Source of the DNA: Cordilura impudica
Taxonomy: Eukaryota > Arthropoda > Insecta > Diptera > Scathophagidae
NCBI GenBank assembly: GCA_963682025.1
Contig: OY821517.1
Coordinates: 232,466,581-232,530,580 of the forward strand
Direction: 5' to 3'
DNA: 64,000 bases
Shown here: positions 11,260-21,536 of the stretch, in pieces
Layout of the letters: each line of letters starts with the position of its first letter
How positions within the stretch are numbered: the stretch's first letter is position 1
The notes under the pieces: generated by a model
The model's input: the letters and a program-made list of their open reading frames with translations, nothing else
Databases searched by the model: none
Told to the model about the DNA's origin: nothing
Translations under genes and position numbers: made by a program

Positions 11260-12833
11260 AAAGAACGACAAAAGGAAATTTTTTACTACAACATCAGAAA
11301 TTCTTAATTCAGTTATTGAAAATCCGCAAACCGTTGCTGATGCGTTAAATTCAAAACGAGCTCTGTACTGGAAAAAAAGCAATGGAAGCAGAATATAATT
11401 CTCTTTTGAAAAATAATACTTGGATTCTTGTTGATAAGCCAGACAGATGCAATGTAGTTGGTTCAAAATAGGTTTTTGCTATAAAATGGAAGCCAGATGG
11501 ATCGGTGGAAAAGTATAAGGCCAGATTAGTCGTACAAGGCTGTTCACAAAAATATAATATTAATTATCATGATACGTTTTCTCCTGTGGTTCGTCATTCT
11601 ACCATCCGAATATTGTTAGCGTTAGCTGTAAAGTACAATTAATCATGTTGACATCGTAGCAGCATACCTTAACGGCGATCTAGAAGAGGAAGTTTTTATG
11701 AGGCAACCACCGATGTTCGAAGATGTAAATAACTCAAATAAAGTATGTAAGCTAAATAAAGCATTATATGGTTTAAAGCAAGCTTGAAGGGAGTGGCATA
11801 AAAAACTTACTGATATTTTACTTGATTTGGGATTTAATCGGTGCAAGTCAGACAGTTGTGTGTATTTTAGACGTCTAAACAATAACTTGACGACATGATG
11901 GTGGCAGCTTAAATGAAGTTCGAGATGGAAAATATTATAACCGACCTTAATAAATATGTTGAAGCTGAAGATCGAGGTCCAATATCGTTTTATTTGGGCA
12001 TGGAAATAGAGAGGGAAGGCTTACGAGGCGCTATAAATATTCACCAAAATAGTTTTACAAAAGATTTACTTGAAAAATGGAATATGGCAAACTCAAAACC
12101 TGCTTCAATTCCTTGGGCTAACGGCACTATTCTACACAAGTGTGAAAATCAGTGCAACATTGTGGAGTTGAAACAGTATCAAAGTTTAATTGGAAGCCTG
12201 ATGTACCTAACAGTAATTTCCAGACCTGATATTTCACATGTGGTTTCTAAATTATCACAATTTAACTCACATCCTCACGAGGAGGACTTCAACGCAGCCA
12301 AGTACCTACTTAGATACCTGAAAAAATATCCAAAGGGTATGATCTCATATTTTAATCCTAATGAAAAATTTATATGTTTTACAGATGCAGATTGGGGCTG
12401 TGACTCATGCGACCGTAAGTCATATACTGGCTGTGTAATATTTATGGCTGGTAATCCTGTAGCATGGGAATCGAAAAAACAATCAGTAGTAGCCTTAAGT
12501 ACTATGGAGGCTGAGTACGTGGCTGTATGCCAAGGAGCCAAAGAAGTTGTTTTTATACGAAATCTACTAAAGGAGAAGAGTTTTCTGGAATATATAAGTG
12601 GTCCAACATGCATCCAGTGTGACAACCAAGGGGCTCATTTTATGGTTAAAAATCCAACTGTTTATTAAAAAAGTAAATACATTGTTGTCAGATTTCACTT
12701 CATACGTGAGCAATATAAAAAAGGAACCATTGACATCGAATATTTTCCATCTGATGAAAATGCCGCTGATGTACTTACTAAAACTTTATCTAAAGAGAAA
12801 CATGTAAAGGAGTATTATCAAAATTTTCCATGA
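11260..12833 (+). pseudogene. copia 2 reverse transcriptase and RNase H, broken; RT active site damaged
   Basis: RT is spread over several frames at 11260-11900 (DTFSPVV, AAYLNGDLEEEVFM, NKALYGLKQA) with stops. Where the catalytic box should be, near 11880-11910, the sequence reads only DDMMVAA: the Tyr-Val half of YVDD and preceding residues are deleted. From 11913 to 12668 one open frame carries the RT C-terminus and RNase H (YLGMEI, PDISHVVSKLSQF, FTDADWG, STMEAEYVA, CDNQGA). The last part (FHFIREQ, DVLTKTLSKEKHV) is in another frame and ends at TGA 12831-12833. Confidence 0.85.
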
Positions 12834-14234
12834 GAATGAACTTAAATAAATCTTCTTTAGGAGCCCAATGAATGCCAAGAGTTTTAGTAGTATCACCCTC
12901 ATTAAATTGAATTGATTTTTCAACTAAATCATTGTTACTTTAGGACGGGTTATTAGAGAACCACTCTGCTAATTGAAAACCTCCAGCTTGTAATATCTAT
13001 TGAACTTGAAACCTAATGTCCTCTAGGGATTAAAAATCATCTGCACCCGTAAGTAAGTTGTCGACAAAAAATTTCTCTGAATAACACCATTTCCTACAGG
13101 GTATGTCTCTAAATAGATATCACTCAATTGTAGGAGACATATAATAGCTAGAAATGGAGCTGTCGCGGTGATATAAACTAAAACCTAGTAGAATTGAGTA
13201 GAGGTCTTCCTGTATTGTTGAAGTTTTACTAGATGTGTCAAAGACTACGCGTAGCTTAGTGGAAGTACTCTGTGGTCGTAACACACACTGGTGTGGTATA
13301 AAATAATGTGGGGATTTCGGTATTTCAGATTTAATTTTAGACTTATAGCCTTAAGTCAAATAATCCTTCATAAAATATATACATAACTCGTATGTCGTTA
13401 TTATGTAAAAGTCTGCGCTCCAACGAAAGAAATCTGCTCTTAGCTATCTCAAAGGAAAGACCAAGAGTAGTACTATTTTTATTAAAAGCTAGTGGAACCG
13501 AAAACCTACAACTAAACACTCTTTTAGTGCTCACCACAAACTTATTTTCGCATATCTGCTGTTCCAAATGGGCTTTGTCTTTGGGTATTTGTTCAAGTTC
13601 CTAGAACTTTTGAACCACCTCATTTAGAGAGCCATCACTGATAGTTGAAATGTTACATATTTTTGGATTTCGTAAATTTGAAGATCTATACTTTCCTGCG
13701 ACAATTCACTCCAACAATGTTTTTTGTATTGTAAGTGCTGAGGGATACACTTTTATCTGCCCTACACATAAGAGGCCATAAAAGATTTTGAATCTTATTA
13801 GCATAACAACTTTCTGAGATTTTAAGAACAGCGGATCTGCAAGCTTAATATTTGAAGGTTTATGGAAATTCTCAAAAGATAACCCTGTTTCGCGATGATT
13901 TGAAGATATTGATTTCAATACTCTGTACTAGAAAGTAAACTCAAAATAGGTTATAATCGACTTCACACAAGCAGTCACTTTTTGATTTGTTGTGGTGTTC
14001 TTACCTCCTACACCAACAAGTTTAAGATTATAATTACTTCGTTTAAACATTAATTTTTGAGCCATATCTTCGGTTACTAAATTTTCTTGGGACCATGAAT
14101 CTAGTAAAGCTTTTGCCAACAATTATTCGCCTGAACTTCTTTTGACCAACTAATGCCGTAGCTTAAATGGTCTGATCATTGTTTCCTGAAGTAACAATGA
14201 GTAGAGTAGTTAACACTTGCTCTAGATGTTGATG
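12834..14234 (-). pseudogene. BEL/Pao retrotransposon fragment, antisense: protease and RT
   Basis: Read on the minus strand from 14234, the fragment has gag-end/protease sequence (ALLDSWSQENLV at about 14110, where DSW stands in place of the usual DSG; then KLVGVGGKNTTTN). LADPLF and KVGQIK-like motifs follow at 13706-13918. An RT segment comes next (FVVSTKR, FLSLERRLLHN at 13343-13567; LRVVFDTSSKTSTI near 13240). The RT box reads FFVDNLLTGA near 13060. Sequence ends HWAPKEDLFKFIL at about 12835. Several stops and frame changes are present. Gag and integrase are missing. The VDN form of the RT box is usual in BEL/Pao. Confidence 0.8.
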
Positions 14235-14252
14235 CACAGTGGTTCAAAACCA
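14235..14252 (+). repeat. Transib terminal inverted repeat, left end
   Basis: CACAGTGGTTCAAAACC fits the Transib terminus pattern of a CACNRTG-like heptamer followed by an A-rich stretch. The partner end was searched for at 20298-20512 and is absent. Confidence 0.6.
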
Positions 14253-15850
14253 AAAAAAAGTGGTAATAAGTCTGGAACTTCTAAACTATTGGTTGGATTG
14301 GAATAGTATATTCGAGGCGATTGTAGTCAAGGATATAGGCTTTCAAAATATTTATTTTTGGGATACCCTGTTGTAACACAGGGTGAGCTACAGGGTGCCA
14401 AAGTCGACCACTTCGAGGTGGAAAATGCTTTCAAAGCTTGTAACTTTTATAAATATGAAGTGATTTTTACGTTTTTTAAATTTTTCCAATAACCATTAAA
14501 TTGTTAACAAAAAACATGCTTATACTACCTAGTTATCGCTTATGGGTTAAAAAATATTTGATTTTAAAAATCAACATTTGAACTTTTCACCAAATTCTTT
14601 CTTGGTTTTTCGCAAATAACATTTTTATTAAAATAGACAAAAAAAAATCTAAAAATATGTGGCGATAGCCAGTACTTTTTAAAAAAATACGTTGAAGTAT
14701 TTTTGAATTATTTCAAACCATTTAGTGAGCACAAAATCTTAAAATTGACTTTTTGAATCAGGTTCTAAAAATTGCAAATTTTTGCCAAAAAATACCCTTC
14801 TTTCTTTCACTTTTTTCTCACAACCTTGGTAAAACATGTATATATTTTTCTACATATTTTAAAAGAATATGCTTCAAGAATGGTTGTAAGCGAAATTTTT
14901 AATATTTTTGGACATGCACCCTACGTCCACCATTGGACGAAATTGGACAATTTTTAAAAAAAACTAAGTTTTAAAGGTTAATACAAAAATATCCGATCGA
15001 TTTCTTCAAATATTTCACCGCAGTGTTAAAGCTCCAAATATTTTTATTTATTTGCTGCAATAAAATTCACCGCCGTTACACAAACGTGGTCAGGAGGGCT
15101 TAAATGGTGAAAAAAGTCAAATTTTCATACGAATTCTTTTTAACATAAAAAACATATTAAGATTAGTTATTTTTATATTTTGTTTATTGATTCAGAACGG
15201 CATTTAAATTATCTAAAACACTTCAAAAAATCATTTTGATAACGTTAATAGTTTTTGAGATATTTATATTCAAATTTTAGAAAAAAAATATAGAAAAACT
15301 ATGGTGTTTCGTTTTTTTGGTTTTTTTGGTAGTGTTCCCAAAATTTTTGAATTTTACTAATTTATATATATATGGTTAAAGAAGACATATTTATCTATTC
15401 AACGATATATAACATGTCTATCAAATTTATTGCAGCGTGCTGAAATAATGACCCAAAACCACACTCCACAGGCAAAAATTTAGCTATTTCTCTATTTGTT
15501 CATATAAATGGTCATTTACATAGTGAATGACATATTTTTTTTTATTGTTTTTTGGTAAAGGGTTGCATACGTTTTTATTACTTCAAATAATTTTATATAT
15601 CTTTTCAAAGAAGGTATAATTGTAAGTTAATGGTGTATGAAATATTTACCTAATGAGTTTCAACTGATCATAAAATTGCCCGAAACTCTGATGCTGATTT
15701 TATACAAAAAAAAAAAAAAAACAGGTCAAAAGCCAATGCCTAAGATATTTTCATTATTAAATAACAAATATAACTAAATTTTTTTAATGAGTATTTTTTT
15801 ATTTGTTTTATAATAGGCTTAAATTTACATAACAATTGTCTGCTTTTTTA
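14253..15850. other. Transib 3' non-coding region, unusually long
   Basis: About 1.6 kb of AT-rich DNA separates the transposase stop from the terminal repeat. No coding motif or clear nested element was identified, but Transib elements are commonly about 3 kb in total, so a further non-coding insertion here is possible. Confidence 0.4.
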
Positions 15851-16299
15851 CTAGTTATTTTCTACAAAACAATCAGAAATATCAAAAGATAAAAGATATT
15901 TTATATCCATAGCTTCGGAGTCATCATTTTCTATTTCAAGACTTATTTTTGGTAACCATTTTATTCTTATGGAGTATATTACTGGATCTGATGATATCAA
16001 TAAATATTCCATTAAATCGGAATTTTGGGCTTCTTTGCTACATTTTCTTGTATTAAAAAGTCTAAAGTGTTTGACATCTCTGTTTATAGCTTCTTGTGCT
16101 TCTTCAGTCAGTTCTCCCAAGGGCAGGATGCTATTTTGTATTATTTCTTTCCCATGAGCTAATACTTTGTGTACAGTTGGTGTCATTGGCCTCCAAGGAT
16201 ATAAGTTCATTATTAATTCCTTAGTTCCACTAGCATATATTTTCAATTTCTCCGCATTAATTTGTTGTTTACTATTAATGACAGCTAATATTACTTTAA
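15851..16299 (-). pseudogene. Transib transposase, C-terminal part (catalytic Glu)
   Basis: The minus-strand frame reads INAEKLKIYASGTKELIM, LYPWRPMTPTVHKVLAHG, then SILPLGELTEEAQEAINRD. It ends with a copia-free tail (MEYLLISSDPVIYS) and a stop at 15851. The region corresponds to the RAG1 segment holding the third catalytic acid, E962; LTEEAQE is the likely equivalent. The first few codons of the open frame belong to the piggyBac end, and Transib sequence proper starts at the TTAA duplication 16296-16299. Within this part the frame is intact. Confidence 0.85.
16296..16299. repeat. TTAA target-site duplication, left copy (piggyBac)
   Basis: TTAA directly precedes CCCTATACCGCATAC. The partner is at 18712-18715. 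Confidence 0.9.
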
Positions 16300-16317
16300 C
16301 CCTATACCGCATACAAC

Positions 16318-16329
16318 GCCAAATATGGC
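16318..16329. repeat. subterminal palindrome 1 of piggyBac
   Basis: GCCAAATATGGC, an imperfect version of the 12-base palindrome GCCATATATGGC. It is preceded by GCATACAAC, as in copies 3 and 4. Confidence 0.7.
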
Positions 16330-16669
16330 TTTTTACTTTTGTTGTGATTTCTCTTTACGGTAACGGTACTTTTGCAAATGTTTGTCTTATCTATCATTCT
16401 TTCTATGTTGGTTTCTTCTGAAATTCAAAGTGTAGTTATTTAAAAACAATATTTGCTTCTTGTTTTTGCAATTTTTGTGCGAGCGTCTCAGTTGTCCTAA
16501 TAGAAGTGAGTTTTACAGAAGTTTGCCACCAATTTTAAATACAAAAGAAAGGTATTTCTTTCGAAGAAATTTTTTTTTTATGTAAAAAGTTCATTACATT
16601 TATAAATAAAACAATAATATTGATGAAAGGTAAGCATTATAAATACTTTTTTTTGCTAAAATTGACGAA

Positions 16670-16681
16670 GCCATATATGGC
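16670..16681. repeat. subterminal palindrome 2 of piggyBac
   Basis: A perfect GCCATATATGGC lies 34 bases before the transposase ATG. Its core CCATATATGG is also a CArG-type sequence. Confidence 0.75.
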
Positions 16682-16714
16682 CTTCCATGCAGTTATCCCA
16701 AAAATTTTCCAAAA

Positions 16715-18518
16715 ATGAATGTACAATCATTTTATGGTAATTTGAAATATACTGATGAAATCGCTGATGGACTTCAAAGTGATGATGAAAATATATCCGA
16801 TACCGATGAAGAAGAAGTAAGAGTCCCACTTTCTGAGCAGGACAACATTTTTGTACCGGAAACTGATGAGAGCGATTTGGAAGACCATTGTGAGAAACCT
16901 ACTACTTCAAAGAAAAAACAACCTGAAAAACCAAGAGCCCCAATTTGGAAAGAAAGTCATTTGCCTCCGTATTCGAATGATAACTTTCCATTTCAGGGAA
17001 ATACGAATCTCCCAGATATTATCGAGGAACTGGACACACCAGCAGAATTCTTGAACAGTCGAACTTATTTGCACTGCATATTGATATAAATAAACCTGCT
17101 AGTATTACAAAAAACGAAATAGAGCAATTTGTTGGTAAGTGAGACTTATATATACTATCAAAAGATGCTATAAAATATTTTTCAGGAATCGTTATATACA
17201 TGTCGTTACTGAAATTACCATCATCAAGACATTATTGGAATACGTCGATTGGCCAAGAATTTGTACGTAGCACTATGACGTGCAACAGATGGGAAGCCAT
17301 CAAGCGTTTTTTACATTTTAACAATAATGCAACTATAAGATCACCAGGTGAAACAGGATTTGACAAGCTGTTTAAAATACGACCACTTCTAAGCAAAATC
17401 CGTGAACAATTTCTGCTTATACCCAAAGAAGAATTTTTGGCAGTTGATGAGCAAATTATACCCACAAAGTGCCGGCATCACCTGAAGCAGTATAATCCAG
17501 CTAAGCCTCACAAATGGGGTTTCAACAATTTTGTTTTGAGTGGAGTTTCAGGATTCAGTTACGACTTCGATATATTTGCTGGTGCCCAAAGTGACACGTA
17601 TCCGGAGGGAGCACCTAATATGGGAGTAAGCGGAAATGTTGTTACACGACTTGCAGCAACAGTACCAAAGGGACAAAATTATAAAATATTTTTTGACAAT
17701 TGGTTCAACAGCCCTAAACTTCAAGTCCATCTAATGAAAATTGGTTTATTGTCTTTGGGCACAGTAAGAATTAATCGAGTCCCTAACTGCAAGCTCCCAT
17801 CTGAAAAGGAAATGAAAAAACTGGGTCGCGGTAGTATTGTAGAAAAAGTGACTGAAATTGAAGGAGTCAGTCTTAGCCTTGTCTCTTGGTTTGACAATAA
17901 AGTGGTTAATTTACTTTCAACTTATGTTGGAAGTCAACCTGTTTCGACAATGACTCGTTTTAGTAAGAAGGAGAAAAAGTATATTCAAATTAAATCGCCA
18001 AAGGCTGTTGGCGTCTATAATAATTACATGGGTGGAGTCGATTTACTCGATTCGTTACTTGGTCTTTATAGGATTCAAATACGTACGAAGAAATGGTATA
18101 AAAAAATTTTTTTCCATATGGTTGATATGTGCGTTGTAAATTCCTGGATTTTATGGCGTAAAAAGTCAGGAGAATACATGCCGCTTTTTGATTTCAAGCT
18201 TGCCATTGCTGAGCATTTTTGCAAGGCTGGGAAGGCCAAAAAACGTGGACGGCCAACGACCACACCATCTAACCCTTCAACACCAACGACAAGCAAAGAC
18301 TGTACTCCCAGCAGCAGCAAAAAAGGAAGATGCAAGACTTTCCATTGAATTCCGTTAGAGCTGACGGTATTGGTCATTTTCCCAAATGGATGAAAAAGAG
18401 ACAACTTTGTCAAAATAATTGCTCCTTCCGTTCCTATACTTATTGTGAGAAATGTGAAGTATTTTTGTGCTACAATGATAAGAGAAACTGTTTTACAAGT
18501 TTTCACACTGATGCATAG
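16715..18518 (+). pseudogene. piggyBac transposase, one intron, two frameshifts
   Basis: The gene starts at ATG 16715 with an acidic N-terminus (16715 to about 17060). A one-base shift follows between FLNSRT and LFALHIDINK. A 51-bp canonical intron (GTAAGT 17135 to TTTCAG 17185) separates EQFVG from IVIYMSLLKLP. The main exon then runs in frame to 18348. It carries the DDE_Tnp_1_7 domain with Asp in AVDEQIIP (residue 83 counted from 17200), IFFDNWFN (166) and GGVDLLDSL (281), matching the three catalytic Asp of piggyBac. A second shift near 18345 separates this from the C-terminal cysteine-rich zinc domain (CQNNC, CEKC, CYNDKRNC), which ends at 18518. The catalytic residues are intact, so this copy is recently dead, or the shifts are sequence errors. 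Confidence 0.88.
17135..17185 (+). other. 51-bp intron in the piggyBac transposase gene
   Basis: GTAAGT at 17135 and TTTTTCAG ending at 17185 bound a segment with in-frame stops. Removing it restores the reading through EQFVG to IVIYM. Confidence 0.75.
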
Positions 18519-18521
18519 AAA

Positions 18522-18575
18522 GCCATATATGGCAATTAGAAAATACCTCTGAATGCATACAAAGCCATATATGGC
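18522..18575. repeat. subterminal palindromes 3 and 4 of piggyBac
   Basis: GCCATATATGGC occurs at 18522-18533 and again at 18564-18575. Each is preceded by GCATANAAA, forming 21-base direct repeats just after the transposase stop. Together with the two left copies they bracket the gene. Confidence 0.75.
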
Positions 18576-18711
18576 TTATTTTTTTTTCTCGTAAAATATC
18601 CAATTATAAAAATTTTTTCTTTCTAAAATATATAAATACATCCTAAATAAACACTAATTTGTCTTCTAAAAATTTTTTTCATTAAAAAATCGATGCTCAT
18701 GCAGTAGAGGG

Positions 18712-18715
18712 TTAA
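18712..18715. repeat. TTAA target-site duplication, right copy (piggyBac)
   Basis: TTAA follows the element end and is followed by Transib coding sequence (reverse complement). Confidence 0.9.
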
Positions 18716-20297
18716 ACCGTGCGATTAAAGCCGTGTCAATGCCAGTAATCAAAGAAGTAGTTTCGGGATCTTCAAAGAAACGTCTTGCTGTATTAACATC
18801 ATTTGAACTTCCATAGCCACAAAGAAGCTTATCGATAATTAGACCAAGTAGCATTTTAAATTCATCCTGAATTCTTTTCTTCTCAGTTTTTCGTATGGCG
18901 TGTAGATCAGTATTATTTTTAACTGGTATATTTTCTTGGTATTTTAGATGATATGCGAGATGCAAGCAATATTCCATAAATCGTATTCTTGCATGAAGTG
19001 GTGATATTCCAAATTTTAAAGCATTTTCATTAATAGGAATTTCATCACAACTGTTATGAAATTCTGAACTTTTCTTTCCACATATATTACATTTCCAAGT
19101 AGATGTTATATCTGTAACGGCATTGGCTACTTTCCCATCAATCATTGTAAAAAGTGGTTGAAATAACACTTTAATGACACTTCCAGATATTTCCACAAAA
19201 ACTGGAGACAATCTCTAAATTTCCTGATTTATTGAACTCAGTAAGCTTTGTGTTGTAATTTTGTCTTCCTTTGTGTACTCAAATCGGATTGGCCGACATA
19301 GAAACTTAGATCCGGGTGTTAAATTACTCCATATGTCCTGATATTCTCTCTCACTAGAAGAAGAACTTGTCTCATTATATAGCCTCATTTTTAATGGTAC
19401 TAATGATGTCATAAAAATTGTTGAAAAATCTATTTCTGAATTGCTTCCACTTGGTTGTCTATACACAGAAAATCCAGATGATCCATCGCATCCCCATTTA
19501 CATATTAACGTAACTTCTGAATTGTTGCATATTTCTATTTCTTCTTTGCTAAATGTGGGTTTTATTTTAGATGCAGTGTTTTCAAGCAGTTCCGCTAATC
19601 CAACATTTGCACTTTCAGTATTGGATTTCACATTAGATGGTAGAATTTAATTTTTTGTTTCCTTTATGGCTCTGCTGGTAGGAAAAATATCAAATCCTTT
19701 TTCTTTAAAAGCTTTTCTCAAAATCCCATATTTATTTCTTGTCACTCCCAAATTTAAAATAAGAGCTAACGCATCCTCTTCTGTAAATGATGTTGACGAT
19801 TTTGGCGTTGAAATACTGTGCACCATACGCTACAACCGCTTAGGAGATGCAGTTGGTAAAACATCTACAATTTTAGCAACTTCCTTTGGTTGCGTGCGTG
19901 TCAAGGCTGATTTAAAAGAATCCTTAATTTCATTAGGCGAATGGTTACTAATGATTTCTTCTTGTTTTTTCTTTTTTGTCCTTGATTGAACATTTTCGTA
20001 GTCCTTTTTAGGTCGACCAAATGCCTTTTTCTCAATTTGTACTGTGAGGCCCGTTTTCAACCATTCTTCATTTTTAGTCATAAACTTTGATTTTGATAAA
20101 CCCGATTGGCTAAATCTTCTTTCGTAAGCTTTGTTAAAATTTTCAACATCTTCAGATCTCACATTTAAACCGTAAGTGTTGTTAATTGTATAAAATAATT
20201 TCGAGACATTTTCCGAACGTGATGAATGAATAGTAGAATCGGAAGGATTTTCCCAAATAACTTTGCAAAGTGAATAATACTTTAATGTAACCTCCAT
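18712..20297 (-). pseudogene. Transib transposase, N-terminal and central part
   Basis: On the minus strand the gene starts at ATG 20297 (MEVTLKYYSLCKVIWENP) and runs to about 19830, where a one-base shift occurs. The next part contains TEEDALALILNLGVTRNKYG and DIFPTSRAI, then a TAA at 19647-19649. The core follows at 19631-19215 with KWGCDGSSGFSVY, whose Asp equals RAG1 D600, and LCRPIRFEYTKE. A TAG at 19215-19217 interrupts it. From 19211 the frame shows FTMIDGKVANAV (second catalytic Asp) with the CNICGKKSSEFHN cysteine pair, then NTARRFFEDPETTSLITGID. It ends at the piggyBac insertion. Both Asp are present; the third acid is in the part at 15851-16299. One shift, two stops and the insertion make it inactive. 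Confidence 0.88.
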
Positions 20298-20512
20298 GAT
20301 AGATTATACGTAAGTGATCTTAATAAACAAGAAACTCATGGTTATATACTGAAAATACTTTTTGAAAGGTAATATATCGGGCAGGTACTTCAACCAATAC
20401 TTACATTTTGTTTTAGTGAATCCAAGGATTTGGCTTTTACCTGTTTTTTTTTGCATAAAAAGGTATTGTGAATTACAGATATTTTGCAATAGGTATCAGA
20501 GTTACGGGCAAT
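20298..20512. other. Transib 5' flank up to the LTR element
   Basis: This AT-rich stretch lies upstream of the transposase start. It contains no Transib terminus, so the parent LTR element interrupts Transib before its end. Confidence 0.5.
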
Positions 20513-20628
20513 TGTTGTGAAACATGGTTTCACACGTATAGGGTGTAGAGTACAATTGTACAAGAATAGTATAAGATCCGTTTAAATTTAATATAGAGAA
20601 TATAACAACGTGTATAAAAATAATAATT

Positions 20629-20671
<43 letters not shown>

Positions 20672-21536
20672 TAATAGTAATAATAATAATAATAATATTA
20701 GAATATAATATAACATAATATTCGTAATATGAATAGTATAATATAATCTATAATGTTCAAGTGTTTGACAATGTACCATGGTTTCATATATTTGCCCTAA
20801 CTAAATGTTGTGGAGGGTAACGATTTTAGTTTTGTTTTTATTAATTTAATTTGTATATGCTAAGTCGTTTTTGTTTTTTGGCTTGTATGAACGCTTGTGT
20901 AATTAGAGTAACTCGATTGTGTTTTTGTTTTTAGCGTTCTGTTTTTTTTTTTTGTTGTTGTTATTACAATGCATTCATTGACTTAGTTTTGATTACTTTT
21001 TTTTTCTTTTAGTAAGTTCCGGGTGCGTTGTCAAGCACTTGCAAACGAAAGGATTTAATATAGGTAGTGGCCTTGAAAAGCCGCTGGTATGTTTATGTTA
21101 TTTTTATTTATTATTTGTTTTTTTTTTGTTATTGGTTAAGTTAGCCATTTAAGTAGGCCATGAACTGCATTGCGTTATGGTTAATGTTTGTTTCTTTTTT
21201 GTATTATTATTAATTTTTTTTGCTTGCATTAGTAATGCAATTTCCGTATTTTTAATGTCATTGTTGTTATAGATATTTTTAATTAGTTTTAAGATTTAAT
21301 ATAAATAAAGGGGGAAAAGTCAGAACAGTAGCAGATGAAGACAAGTAGGTAAGCTGTTCTGGCTTCTCCCGTTAGTTAGCAAGCATACTTGTCCGCCTTT
21401 GCTCTTTAATTTTCTCATTTTTCAGCAACATTGACGCCGTTTGGGCGTCGATTAACAGCGCCTGCCAGCGCTAAAACACAATAGGCGAACCCGCGGTTTT
21501 TATTTTTTTTTTGTTTCAGCTGTTAGGAGTATAACA
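20513..21536 (+). repeat. 5' LTR of the parent gypsy element (1,024 bp)
   Basis: It begins TGTTGTGAAACATGG and ends GGAGTATAACA, giving TGTT...AACA termini. Nearly the same 1-kb sequence recurs at 42707-43725, and a divergent copy occurs in reverse orientation at 25621-26375 plus 32583-32850. It contains an AAT microsatellite (20622-20699), an AATAAA signal (21304-21309) and two adjacent stem-loops near its 3' end (21433-21449 and 21457-21472). The four bases before it (CAAT) would be the target duplication, whose partner is outside the window. Confidence 0.85.
21433..21472 (+). promoter_or_regulatory. paired stem-loops in the LTR U5/R region
   Basis: GACGCC-GTTTG-...GGCGTC (21433-21449) and AGCGC...GCGCT (21457-21472) form two neighbouring perfect short stems. 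The same pair is kept at 43628-43667, and in reverse orientation near 25695-25730. Conservation across copies suggests an RNA role in the element, which is inference. Confidence 0.5.

Larger units (their letters stand above)
9050..12833 (+). mobile_element. Ty1/copia retrotransposon 2, truncated at both ends
   Basis: Gag, protease, integrase, RT and RNase H follow one another in copia order on the + strand. Gag similarity begins about 9050 (ELTGN). The pol C-terminus stops at 12831-12833. Neither LTR was found: after the pol stop the sequence is at once antisense BEL/Pao coding sequence. The copy differs from copia 1 in sequence and is much more decayed. Confidence 0.85.
16300..18711 (+). mobile_element. 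Complete piggyBac element, 2,412 bp
   Basis: Both ends carry piggyBac-type termini starting CCCT: CCCTATACCGCATACAACG on the left, and CCCTCTACTGCATGAGCATCG as the reverse complement of the right end. TTAA flanks both. Between them lies one transposase gene on the + strand. The element sits in the Transib transposase between codons for the RF and KVIL residues. The four TTAA bases account precisely for the junction. Confidence 0.93.
14235..20512 (-). mobile_element. Transib DNA transposon (RAG1-type), interrupted
   Basis: The left edge reads CACAGTGGTTCAAAACC at 14235, a Transib terminus that begins with the same heptamer as V(D)J recombination signals. A RAG1-like transposase is encoded on the minus strand. 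The piggyBac element 16300-18711 lies inside it, and the parent LTR element starts at 20513 before the other terminus is reached. The left end falls exactly where BEL coding similarity stops, so the Transib inserted into BEL DNA. A 5-bp duplication (TGATG before 14235) cannot be checked because the other end is not in view. Confidence 0.75.

Noticed and set aside
14918..14950. CACCATTGGACGAAAT considered as a nested Transib end
   Set aside because: Only weakly similar; no partner or duplication was found.
15440..15480. AACCACACTCCACAGG considered as a second Transib terminus
   Set aside because: It does not match the complement of CACAGTGGTTC well enough and lies inside, on the wrong side of the transposase stop.
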